In this document: piece by piece, positions 43,527 to 53,537 of the stretch
Numbering within the stretch: position 1 is the stretch's first letter
Layout: every line of letters begins with the position of its first letter
Source: Artocarpus heterophyllus
Lineage: Eukaryota > Streptophyta > Magnoliopsida > Rosales > Moraceae
Assembly (NCBI GenBank): GCA_025403435.1
Contig: CM046332.1
Coordinates: 5,735,403 to 5,799,402 of the forward strand
Direction: 5' to 3'
Length of the DNA: 64,000 nucleotides
Program-made: the position numbers and the translations under genes
Notes under the pieces: model-generated
What the model saw: only the letters and a program-made list of their open reading frames with translations
Told to the model about the DNA's origin: nothing
Database searches by the model: none

Positions 43527-44568
43527 ATTACCCGACTTATGACACGGATTTGTACGCGTTGGTTCGAGCATTAAAGACTTGGCAACACTACCTTGGCCCA
43601 AGGAATTCATGATTCACACTGATCATGAGTTATTGAAACATCTGAAGGGACAACAAAAGTTGAGCAAGAGGCATGCCCGCTGGCTGGAATTCATCGAGAC
43701 ATTTCCTTACGTCATCCGATATAAGCAATGTAAGGAGAATGTCATTGCGGATTCACTTTCTTGCAGGTACGCAATACTTTCTATCCTTTATGCTAAATTA
43801 CTTGGTTTTAAGCATATTAAAGATTTATACCCTTTAGACCAAGATTTTAGTGAGGAATATCGAGCTTGTGGGAAAAACGCAATGGGCAAATTTTGTAGAC
43901 ATGATGGATTTTCGTTTTGGGAGAATAAGCTTTGTGTGCCTAATTGTTCTTTGTGAGATTTGTTAGTGAGGGAATCCCATGGTGGCTGATTGATGGGGCA
44001 TTTTGGAATTGCTAAAACTTTTGTTGTTTTGCAGGAACACTTCTTTTGGCCACACATGAAAAGGGATGTTGAAAGGATATGTGGTAGATGTGTCACGTGT
44101 AGGCAAGCTAAATCGAGAGCACAACACCATGGTTTATACACACCTTTGCCAATTCCTAGTGAGCATTGGACTGATATTTCAATGGACTTTGTGTTAGGTT
44201 TACCTAGGACCAAACGTGGGAAGGATAATGTGTTTGTGGTTATAGATCAATTTTCTAAGATGGCACATTTTATTCCCTATCATAAAACTGATGATGCATT
44301 GCATGTTGCTGAATTGTTCTTTAGGGAGATTGTGAGAATACATGGCATGCCAAGGACAATTATTTCAGATAGAGATGCTAAGTTCTTGAGCTACTTTTGG
44401 AAGACTTTGTGGAGTAAGTTAGGTACTAAGCTGTTGTTTTCTACTACTTGCCACCCACAAACTGATGGTCAAACTGAGGTAGTAAATAGGACTTTGTCAA
44501 CCTTATTAAGAGCAATCATCAGTAAGAACATTAAAACATGGGAAGACTGTTTACCACATGTTGAGTTT
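43527..44568 (+). pseudogene. pol: A0 RNase H and integrase, first part
   Basis: Starts [30 protein letters not shown], then [61 protein letters not shown], cut at 44568 by B7. One-base losses near 43591 and stops near 43956 and 43990 break the frame. Family A wording ([18 protein letters not shown]) identifies it. Confidence 0.88.
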
Positions 44569-45321
44569 TGATGAGGACATCGTTAGCACAAGCAAGAGCA
44601 CGTGGGATGAGACATATTCAGATCCAATTCAAGTTCCCATTGGTCTGGTTACGAGAGCTCGTGTGAAGAAGGTCAAAGAAACACTTATTGGGCTGATTCA
44701 AGCAACTTGGGCTCAAGCTATTGCATGGAGGCCCATTGAGGGAATAGCACGTGACATCCAGACCAACAAATGCCTGATTCAAGCTCTAGAAGCGACCGAG
44801 TAATTTCCATTTCAGTTACTTTCCCGTTTTGAGGCGACAAGTGGCGAGAAGAATCAGCTATTTACCTTTTAATGTCTAGTTTCCTTTTTGCATTTGTTTT
44901 ATTTCTATTATTGTAAGGCTTTTAAGCCATTAAGGGAACTTTCCTTATTTGCTTTAGATTTGACATTTGGTAATTGATTTGCCCGAAATTCCATGGGCAA
45001 TTAGGAGCTGAAAATTCGTATAGGGGAACTCCTATATATTGTAACGAATTTCATTCAATAGGTAATAAGTTTTAGCACACAATTTGAGGTTTAATTCTCT
45101 TTGGTTCCTAAACGAACTATTCGAACTTATCAAAAAATTCCATGGCGTTCATAAACTTATCAATCAGTCCATCCATAACTGATTGTGGCGTCCTGACATA
45201 CCAAGGTTCGTGCTTCTTGTTAGGCAACGGGTCGCAGTTCCATTCAAAACCAGTTAGGAATTTTGATCTTGGAAACCAATTTTGGTTAGGGTCGCGTCAG
45301 TTCTTGGCGGGGTTCGTATCA
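44569..45321 (+). repeat. 5' LTR of B7 (short type)
   Basis: 753 bp, TGATGAGGAC to GGTTCGTATCA. Contains the pol tail frame (44558-44803) and a TATATAT motif near 45033. Confidence 0.95.
45032..45040 (+). promoter_or_regulatory. LTR TATA-like motif (family B)
   Basis: CTATATATT, followed by GTAACGAATTTC, at the same place in all family B LTRs. Probable core promoter; position inferred only from sequence. Confidence 0.5.
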
Positions 45322-45323
45322 TT

Positions 45324-45341
45324 TGGTATCAAAGCGAGGTT
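45324..45341 (+). other. Primer-binding site of B7
   Basis: TGGTATCAAAGCGAGGTT, two bases after the LTR. Complementary to the 3' end of plant initiator tRNA-Met (expected TGGTATCAGAGC) with a G-to-A change in this copy. Confidence 0.88.
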
Positions 45342-45947
45342 CTAATCAGGTTTTTCTTATTCGTTCTCTTAGTTTATGTTTGTTTCAGTTATTTGTGAGT
45401 TTTGATTTCCATTATCAAAGTCGATTAAAAAAAAAAAGATCCGAAATGAAAAGAAAAGAAAAAAAAAACAGAAAAGAAGAAAAACAAGAGGATCCGAAAA
45501 AAAAAAATTTTGGTAATCCGAGTCTGGAAACCTTCCTTAAATTTTTTTTTTTTCAGATTATTGTTATTCATCGTTCAAGGAACCCAAAATTGAATTCCCT
45601 ACACAGACCAAAAATTTTTCGTCAAATTTCGCTCCTGTTGGGTGTGATTTCTGAAAGCCTAAATTATCTGTTCCTGTTATAGTCATATTTCTAATCTGAG
45701 CCTCCTTGGTAATCTATTTGTGAATTGTCAAGAAAATTTTGATATTGATTTGACTAGTTTTATAGGAACTGAGTGAGAATTAACGAGCGAAAAAAGGCAA
45801 AGAGGCAAGAGCATTAGAGTGGACAAAAGCCAAAAGTATTGAATGTAAACACGAGTGAAATTGAGTGAACATTTCACGAGTGAAACACGTAAGGGAGTGT
45901 GGTAAGGTCCTTTGCATTGTTTCTTATTTTGTTTTGCAAAAAAAAAA
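45342..45947 (+). other. Leader of B7
   Basis: Contains the A/G-rich tract with GGATCC (45426-45510) and the conserved pre-gag stretch ending TTGTTTTGCA and an A run. No coding potential beyond translated low complexity. Confidence 0.85.
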
Positions 45948-48900
45948 ATGTCAAACAACAGCAAGAACACTATTGAGGGTACCTCGGGTGCAGTAGATCC
46001 AAAACTTCTTATGGAGGTGATGATGGGGGAGATGAGGCGATTGTTGAGGGCAGAGTTAGGATAGCTTCATGAGAGGATAGACCAAATAGAAAACGCACGT
46101 GTGGAACAGCCGCAACATGTTCCTCATGCGCGTAGGCAGGAAAGGGTTCCAGTTAGAGGAGAGGTTGATGACTACTACAGGATTGATGGGGAAGAATTTG
46201 ACGAAGGAGAAGATTCAGTGGGTAGTCACCGAAGATTTGGACAGGATAGAGGAGTTAGGAACTGGGAAAATGATAGTTTGAGAGGCAAAAAAATGAAGAT
46301 ACCATCATTTCAAGGCAAATCCATTCCAGAAGTGTACCTAGAATGGGAGAAGAAAATGGAGTTCATCTTTGACTGCCAAAACTATTCTGAGGTGAAGAAG
46401 GTAAAACTGGCTGTAATTGAATTTTCTGATTATGCTATTACTTGGTGGGATCAGCTTGTTATAAACAAGAGACAAAATAGAGAGTGACCTATTGAGTCAT
46501 GGGAAGAGATGAAGACCATGATGAGGAAGCGATTTGTACCAACTTACTGCTACTGGGAGTTGTACAACAAACTACAAAATCTTAAGCAAGGCAAGTGGAG
46601 TGTAGAGGAGTACTGTAAGGAGATGGAGGTTATGATGATTCGGGCAAATATAGAGGAGGATCAGGAGGCTACAATGGCAAGGTTTTTGGTGGGCTTGAAC
46701 CTAGATATTCACAATGCCGTTGAGTTACAACATTATGTGGAGTGGGAGGACATGGTGCACATGGCCATTAAAATTGAGAATCAACTTATGAGGAGGGGCA
46801 GTAACACACGTCCTAGCCAAAACCCAAGTACATCTGCTTGGAAAATGAACCAATTGAAGAGCGATGAGAAGCAACCCAACACCAAGCCAAAGATTGAGCA
46901 GAAACAAGAGGTGGCCAGCCATGGGAATCAAGGTAAATCCGATTCTTCCACTACTCGGAATTGTGATATTAAATGTTTTAAATGTCAAGGCAAGGGTCAC
47001 ATAGCAAGCCAATGTCCGAACAAACAAGCTATGGAGATGCGGGACAATGGAGAGATTGAAACTGAGGAGGATTCAGACAATGATTCTATGCCTTCATTAG
47101 AGGATGCTGACGTATGAGGAGTGCGCTGTACAAGGAGAGCTTTAAGTGTGCAAGCCAAAGAAGAAGATGAAAAGGTGCAACGGGAAAACATCTTCCACAC
47201 TAGGTGCCACGTCCAAAACAAGGTATGTAGTGTGATTATTGATGGTGGGAGTTGTACTAATGTTGCTAGCACAACCATGGTAGAGAAGTTAGGGCTGCCA
47301 ACAATTAAGCATCCTCGACCATATAAATTGCAATGGTTAATGATACTGGTGAGGTAAAGGTGCATAAGCAAGTGTTAGTTCCTTTTCGCATTGGAAGATA
47401 TGAAGATGAAGTTTTGTGCGATGTGGTTCCGATGCAAGCTGGGCACTTGTTATTAGGCAGACCATGGCAATTTGATCGGCAAGTTAAACATGATGGTTTC
47501 ACTTACTCCTTTGTTCACAATCAAAAAACCATCACTCTTGTTCCGTTAACACCAAAACAGGTCTATGAAGACCAAGTAAGCTTACAGAGAGAAAGTGATA
47601 AAAAAATGAAGAGCGAAGAAAAATCAAGAGTGGGAGTGCAGAGAGAGAGTTCAGCCAGTGAGAGAAAAAAGGAAGAGATGGCTGAGAAAGAGGAGAGCAA
47701 AGAGAGCAAGGGAGGGAAAATTGAGAGGGCTGAAAAGAATTCACAATCAGCCAATTTGAGAAAAGCAGAGAGAAAAACAAACTTCTATGTGAGAGGCAGT
47801 GAGATTAAAAGGGCCTTGTTTTCAAATCAGCCAATGATTGTACTTTTGTACAAAGATGCACTTTTAAACACTAACGAACTTGACCCTGCATTGCCTAGTT
47901 CTGTTGTTTCTCTGTTGCAGGAATTCAAGGATGTATTTCTAGATGAGGTGCCTGATGGTTTGCCGCCAATGCGGGGAATAGAACATCAGATTGATTTTGT
48001 ACCTAGCACTTCCATTCCAAACCGACCAGCTTATAGAAGCAACCCCGAGGAGACAAAAGAGCTTCAAAGGCAGGTCAGTGAGTTGATGAAAAAGGGGTAC
48101 GTGAGAGAAAGTATGAGCCCATGCACCGTTCCAGTCTTACTCGTGCCTAAGAAGGATGGGACATGGAGGATGTGCGTAGATTGCAAAACCATTAACAATA
48201 TCACGGTAAAGTATCGCCATCCTATTCCTCGTTTAGATGATATGTTGGATGAACTACATGGTGCTTCTGTGTTCTCAAAAATTGATTTGAGAAGTAGATT
48301 ACATTAAATACGCATGAAAGAGGGTGATGAATGGAAAACTGCCTTTAAGACAAAATATGGACTATATGAGTGGTTAGTAATGCCATTTGGTTTAACTAAT
48401 GCTCCAAGTACATTTATGCATTTAATGAATCATGTATTATGTGCATTTATTGGCAGGTTTGTTGTTGTGTATTTTGATGATATACTCATTTATAGCAAAG
48501 ACATGGACCAACATGTAGTGCATTTAAAATCTGTTTTGGATGTGCTTAGAAAGGAGAACTTGTATGCTAACCTCAAGAAGTGTACCTTTTGCACAGATAA
48601 GCTTGTGTTTCTTAGTTTTGTTGTTAGTGCTCAAGGTATACAGGTTGATGAAGAAAAGGTGCGAACATCCAGGAGTGGCCGAGTCCAACTAGTGTGGGAA
48701 ACGTATGGAGTTTTCATGGACTTGCTAGTTTCTACCGACGGTTTGTGAAAGATTTCAGTACTTTAGCCGCACCACTGACTGAAGTGATCAAGAAGAACGT
48801 TGGGTTTAGATGGGGAGAAGAGCAAGAAAAGGCATTTCAGTTAATCAAGGAGAAGTTGACTAATGCTCCATTGTTATCTTTACCTAATTTTTTCAAAACT

Positions 48901-50653
48901 TTTAAGATTGAATGTGATGCTTCAGGTGTTGGAATTGGTGCTGTTTTAATGCAGGAAGGGAGAACAGTAGCATATTTCAGTGAGAAGCTGAATGGGGCAA
49001 CTCTTAATTACCTAACTTATGATAAAGAGATGTATGCATTGGTTCGGGCATTAGAGACGTGGCAGCACTACCTATGGCCTAAGGAGTTTGTGATTCACAC
49101 CGATCATGAGTCTCTGAAACACTTGAAGGGCCAACACAAGCTGAACAAGAGGCATGCTCGTTGGGTGCAATTCATAGAGACATTTCCGTATGTCATTCGC
49201 TACAAGCAAGGTAAGGAAAACGTTGTTGTCGATGCACTTTCTCGCAGATTTGCTAGTGGTAAGTACTTTAGGCATGAGGGATACTTGTTTCAGGAGAATA
49301 AATTATGTGTGCCTAATTGTTCATTAAGAGATTGCTTGTGAGAGAATCCCATGGGGGAGGATTGATGGGACATTTTAGAGTAATGAAGACTTTAGCTATG
49401 TTGCAGGAACACTTCTATTGGCCACATATGAAACGAGATGTTGAGAGGCTTTGTGGTAGATGTGCAACTTGTAGGCAGGCTAAATCAAGAGTGCAGCCCA
49501 CGGTTTGTACACCCCTTTACCAATACCTAGTAAACCCTGGATTGATATTTCGATGGATTTTGTGTTAGGTTTTCCTAGGTCTAAACGGGGAAGAGACTCG
49601 ATATTTGTGGACGTGGATAGGTTTTCCAAGATGGCTCATTTTATTCCATGCCACAAGACAGATGATGCTTCCAATTTTGTTGATTTGGTCTTTAGGGATA
49701 TTGTGAGACTTCATGGTATGCCTAGGACAATTGTTTCTGATAGGGACACCAAGTTCTTAAGCTACTTTTGGAAGACTTTGTGGGCTAAGTTAAGGACTAA
49801 GCTATTGTTTTTGACTACTTGTCATCCTCCAACCGACAGTCAAACAAAAGTTGTGAATAGAACCTTGTCTACTTTGTTGCGGGCTGTCATTAAAAAGAAC
49901 ATCAAAACATGGGAGGAGTGTTTACCACATGTTGAGTTTGCTTATAATCGATCTGTTCGTTCTGCTACTCAATTTTCACCGTTTGAAATTGTTTATGGTT
50001 TTAATCCTTTAACTCCTTTGGATTTAATGCCATTACCTTTGTCTGAGCATGTGAATTTAGATGGAAAAAGAAAAGCTGACCTTGTTAAGCAGATACAAGA
50101 GAAGGCAAGACTCAACATCGAGCGAAGAACTAAACAATATGTTGAACAAGCCAACAAAGGGCGTCACAAGCTCGTCTTTGAGCCCGGTGAGTGGGTGTGG
50201 TTGCACTTATGCAAGGAACGGTTTTCGGAACAAAGGAAATCCAAACTGTTGCCTAGAGGGGACGGTCCTTTTCAAATTCTTGAAAGGATCAATGATAATG
50301 CATACAAGCTAGACTTGCCAGGTGAGTATGGTGTAAGTGCCTCCTTTAATGTTTCTGATCTAAGTCCTTTTGATGCAGGCGACGATTTGAGGACAAATCC
50401 CTCTCAAGAGGAGGGGAATGATGAGGACATCGTTAGCACAAGCAAGAGCATGTGGGATGAGACATATTCAGATCCAATTCAAGTTCCCATTGGTCCGGTT
50501 ACGAGAGCTCATGCGAAGAAGTTCAAAGAAACGCTTATTGGGTTGATTCAAGCAACTTGGGCTCAAGCTATTGCATGGAGGCCCATTGAGGGAATTGCAT
50601 GTGACATCCAGACCAACAAATGCATGATTCAAGCTCTAGAAGGGACTGAGTAA
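45948..50653 (+). pseudogene. gag-pol: B7 gag-pro-pol polyprotein (broken)
   Basis: ATG 45948 (MSNNSKNT). Gag has TAG at 46062 (CAG in sisters) and TGA at 46485 (CGA in sisters). Zinc knuckle CFKCQGKGHIASQC near 46975-47016. Protease [15 protein letters not shown] near 47230. RT is the native family B form: [38 protein letters not shown] near 48470, with TAA at 48305. RNase [12 protein letters not shown]. An in-frame loss of about 36 codons after ALSRR (49248). [44 protein letters not shown] (E changed to K). Tail ends at 50653 in the 3' LTR. Further frameshifts near 47108, 47337, 48665 and 49333. Confidence 0.94.
50406..50418 (+). other. Polypurine tract of B7
   Basis: AAGAGGAGGGGAA, 13 purines touching the 3' LTR. 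It would prime plus-strand DNA. It is read in frame as part of QEEGN, and the same 13 bases occur at the same site in family A (16782-16794; 51642-51654). Confidence 0.9.
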
Positions 50654-51171
50654 TTTCCATTTCAGTTACTTTCCCGTTTTGAGGCGACAAGTGGCGAGAA
50701 GAATCAACTATTTACCTTTTACTGTCTAGTTTTCTTTTTGTGTTTGTTTTATTTCTATTATTGTAAGGCTTTGAAGTCATTAAGGGAACTTTCCTTATTT
50801 GCTTTAGATTTGACATTTGGTAATTGATTTGCCCGAAATTCCATGGGCAATTAGGAGCTGAAAATTCGCATAGGGGAACTCCTATATGTTGTAACGAATT
50901 TCATTCAATGGGTAATAAGTTTTAACACACAATTTGAGGTTTAATTCTCTTTGGTTCCTAAACAAACTATTCGAACTTATCAGAAAATTCCATGGCGTTC
51001 ATAGACTTATCAATCAATCCATCCATAACTGATTGTGGCATCCTGACATACCAAGGTTCGTGCTTCTTGTTAGGCAACGGGTCGCGGTTTCATTCAAAAC
51101 CAGTTAGGAATTTTGATATTGGAAACCAATTTTGGTTAGGGTCGCGTCAGTTCTTGGCGGGTTTCGTATCA
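50419..51171 (+). repeat. 3' LTR of B7 (short type)
   Basis: 753 bp. Pol frame continues through it to 50653. Ends GGTTTCGTATCA, then AGTTT. Confidence 0.95.
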
Positions 51172-51876
51172 AGTTTGCATATAATCGCTCTGTCCATTCT
51201 GCTACTTAGTATTCACCTTTTGAAATTGTTTATGGTTTTAATCCTTTGTCTCCATTGGATTTATCACCACTACCTATTTCTAAGCGTGTTAATTTAGATG
51301 GCAAAAGAAAGGCTGACTTTGTTAAACAGATTCATGAGAAAGCAAGACTCAACATTGAGCGAAGAACGGAACAATATGCAAAGCAAGCCAACAAGGGGCG
51401 ACACAAGCTGATTTTCGAACCCGGAGACTGGGTGTGGTTGCACTTCAAAAAGGAGCGTTTTTTAGAACAAAGAAAGTCAAAGTTGTTACCGCGGGGAGAT
51501 GGTCCATTTCAAGTCCTAGAACGAATTAATGACAATGCTTACAAGTTGGATTTGCAAGGTGAGTATAATGTAAGTGCTACCTTTAATGTTCTGATTTGAG
51601 TCCTTTTGATGCAGAGTCTGATTTGAGGACAATTCCTTGTCAAGAGGAGGGGAATGATGGAGACTTTGGGAGCTCAAATGCATGGAAGGTGGTTGACCTA
51701 ATACAAGTTCCTGTTGGATCAGTCACAAGAGCCCGAGCTAAGAAATTCAAGGAAGCACTAAATGGGCTGATTCACGAAATCTAGATTCAAGAAAATTTGT
51801 GCAAGCCCATTGACCCAGGCCCACGTCAGCCACAAAGGTGCATCAATTTGATCCAAGTTCTAGAAGAATCCAGATG
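51172..51876 (+). pseudogene. pol: A0 integrase C-terminus and LTR-encoded tail
   Basis: Continues from 44568: [66 protein letters not shown]; a one-base loss near 51590 (NV-LI); [37 protein letters not shown] then TAG (W lost) at 51782, and LIQVLEESR at about 51876. No chromodomain. Confidence 0.88.
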
Positions 51877-52440
51877 AGTCAAGCTTGAAATCAGCTCAAA
51901 TTTTGCAAGATCAAGTCAATGGAAGAATTTCAGAAACTTTCCCATTTTTGGCACACATGCGGCTGATCATTTGTGCAAGTTGTTGAAGAGCGTTAATTGC
52001 ACTTTCCTTTAATTGTTGGGCCTGTAAATAGCTGAATATCAGCCATTAAGACTTTCCTTTCTTTTGGTTTTTATTTTAGGCTTAAAATTAGGATTAGTAG
52101 TTATGTTTGAATTTGTCAACTTTCCTTTGTAATTTTGGCCTATAAATAGGCATTTCTAAGGATAATGAAGAGTTGAATCAATGTTTATTTTCTGAGAGAG
52201 AAAATTCTTTCTTTGGTTCTTTGACGAACTACACGAACTCTTCGGATCAATCCGGGCGTTCAACCCTGACTTATCAATCAATCTTTCCATCCTTGATTGT
52301 GGCGTCTATGATATACCAAGGTTCTTGCTTCGATATAAGCAATGGGTCGCAGTGACTTCCATCCAAATCTAAGTAGAAAAGGTCTTGGTGCCTTATTATT
52401 GATAACGGGTTTCGTCAGTATATTGGCAAGGTTCTTATCA
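51655..52440 (+). repeat. 3' LTR of A0 (older sub-type)
   Basis: 786 bp, TGATGGAGAC after the polypurine tract, to GGTTCTTATCA. Lacks CCTGATT and GGGCAACAC, like the LTR at 870. Right flank CTTAG lies in a minus-strand family A gag. Confidence 0.9.
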
Positions 52441-52662
52441 CTTAGCATTTGAAACATTTAATATCACGGTTTCGAGAAGTGGATGAATCATGTTTACCTT
52501 GGTTTGAAGGGCTAGCCGTCGCTGGTTTTGGCTCAAACTATGGCCTAGCGACCAATTTCTCTTCTCTCTTCCCATAATTCGGCTTCCATGAAGAAGGTTC
52601 TAAACTAACGTTTGCATGTGAACTACCCCTCCTCTTGAGCAGCCGCTCTACTGTGATGGCCA
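52441..52662 (-). pseudogene. gag: A4: family A gag fragment (host of A0 and A3)
   Basis: Minus-strand gag from AITVERLLKRRGSSHANVS to the first half of the zinc knuckle (RDIKCFKC). Cut on the left by the A0 LTR end and on the right by the A3 LTR end at 52663. It shows that both inserted into an older family A copy. Confidence 0.85.
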
Positions 52663-53537
52663 TGATAAGAACCTCACCAATATACTGACAAAACCTGCTA
52701 TCAATAAGAAGGCACCAAGACCATTTCTACTCCTATTTGGGTGGAAGTCACCGCAACCTGTTGCTTATATCGAAGCAAAAACCTTGGTATATCGTAGACG
52801 CCACAATCAAGGATGGAAGGCTTGATTGATAAGTCAGGGTTGAACGCCCGGATTGATCCGATGAGTTCGTGTAGTTCGTCAAAGAATCAAAGAAAGAATT
52901 CTCTCTCAAAAAATAAACATTGATTCATCTCTACATTATCCTTAGAAACGCCTATTTATAGGCCAAAATTACAAAGGAAAGTTGACAATTTCAAACATAA
53001 CTACTAATCCTTCATCAATCCTTCATTAACCTTCGAAACGCCTATTTATAGGCAAAAATTACAAAGTGTTGCCCAAAAAGAAAAGTTGACAAATTCAAGC
53101 ATAATTACTAAGCCTAAAATAAAAGCAAAAGAAAGGAAAGTCTTAATGGTTAATTTTCAGCCATTTACACGGCCAATAATTAAAGGAAAGTGCAATTGAT
53201 CCTCGTCAACAATTTGCATAAATGATCAGCCGCATGTGTGCCAATAATGGGTAAGTTTTCGAAATTCTTCCATTGACTTGATCTTGCAAAATTTGAGTTG
53301 ATTTCAAGCTTGACTCATCCGGATTCTTCTAGAACTTGGATCAAATTGACGCACCGTTGTGGTTGACGTGGACCTGGGTCAATGGGCTTGCACAAATTTT
53401 CTTGATTCCAGATTTTGTGAATCAGCCCATTTAGTGCTTCCTTGAATTTCTTAGCTTGGGCTCTTGTGACTAGTCCAACAGGAACTTGTATTGGGTCAAC
53501 CACCTTCCATGCATTTGAGCTCCCTAAGTCTCCATCA
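52663..53537 (-). repeat. 3' LTR of A3, hybrid with two TATA boxes
   Basis: 875 bp, TGATAAGAACC to GTCTCCATCA. Longer than its relatives because about 90 bp around the TATA box occur twice: CCTATTTATAGG at about 52951 and 53041. One copy has the older sub-type flank (no GGGCAACAC block), the other the younger (TGTTGCCCAAAAAG). It therefore mixes both LTR sub-types. Confidence 0.88.

Larger units (their letters stand above)
44569..51171 (+). mobile_element. B7: complete family B element in A0 integrase
   Basis: 5' LTR 44569-45321, 3' LTR 50419-51171, both 753 bp, short type. Perfect target duplication AGTTT (44564-44568 and 51172-51176) splits A0 integrase at VEF/FAYNRS, and the host frame resumes on the far side. 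6,603 bp. I count about a dozen differences in the first 240 bp of the two LTRs, so the insertion is not recent. Confidence 0.97.
870..52440 (+). mobile_element. Element A0: outer family A retrotransposon split by nested insertions
   Basis: Its pieces are: 5' LTR 870-1655, leader, gag codons 1-13 (2448-2486), gag from residue 18 (19178-20185), gag end/PR/RT start (36877-38155), RNase H/INT (43527-44568 and 51172-51654), 3' LTR 51655-52440. The two outer LTRs belong to the same older sub-type: both lack the CCTGATT segment after GTCAAG and the GGGCAACAC block found in the LTRs at 2487, 16795 and 23938. Only 12 bp of gag are missing across the 2486/19178 break. The possible target duplication is imperfect (CATAG left, CTTAG right) and the flanking sequences do not match each other, so the pairing rests on LTR sub-type and order of domains. 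It is inferred to be the oldest element. Confidence 0.65.

Noticed and set aside
865..52445. Perfect target duplication for A0
   Set aside because: Flanks are CATAG and CTTAG, and sequence beyond them differs (unassigned spacer against family A gag). The pairing is kept on LTR sub-type and domain order only.
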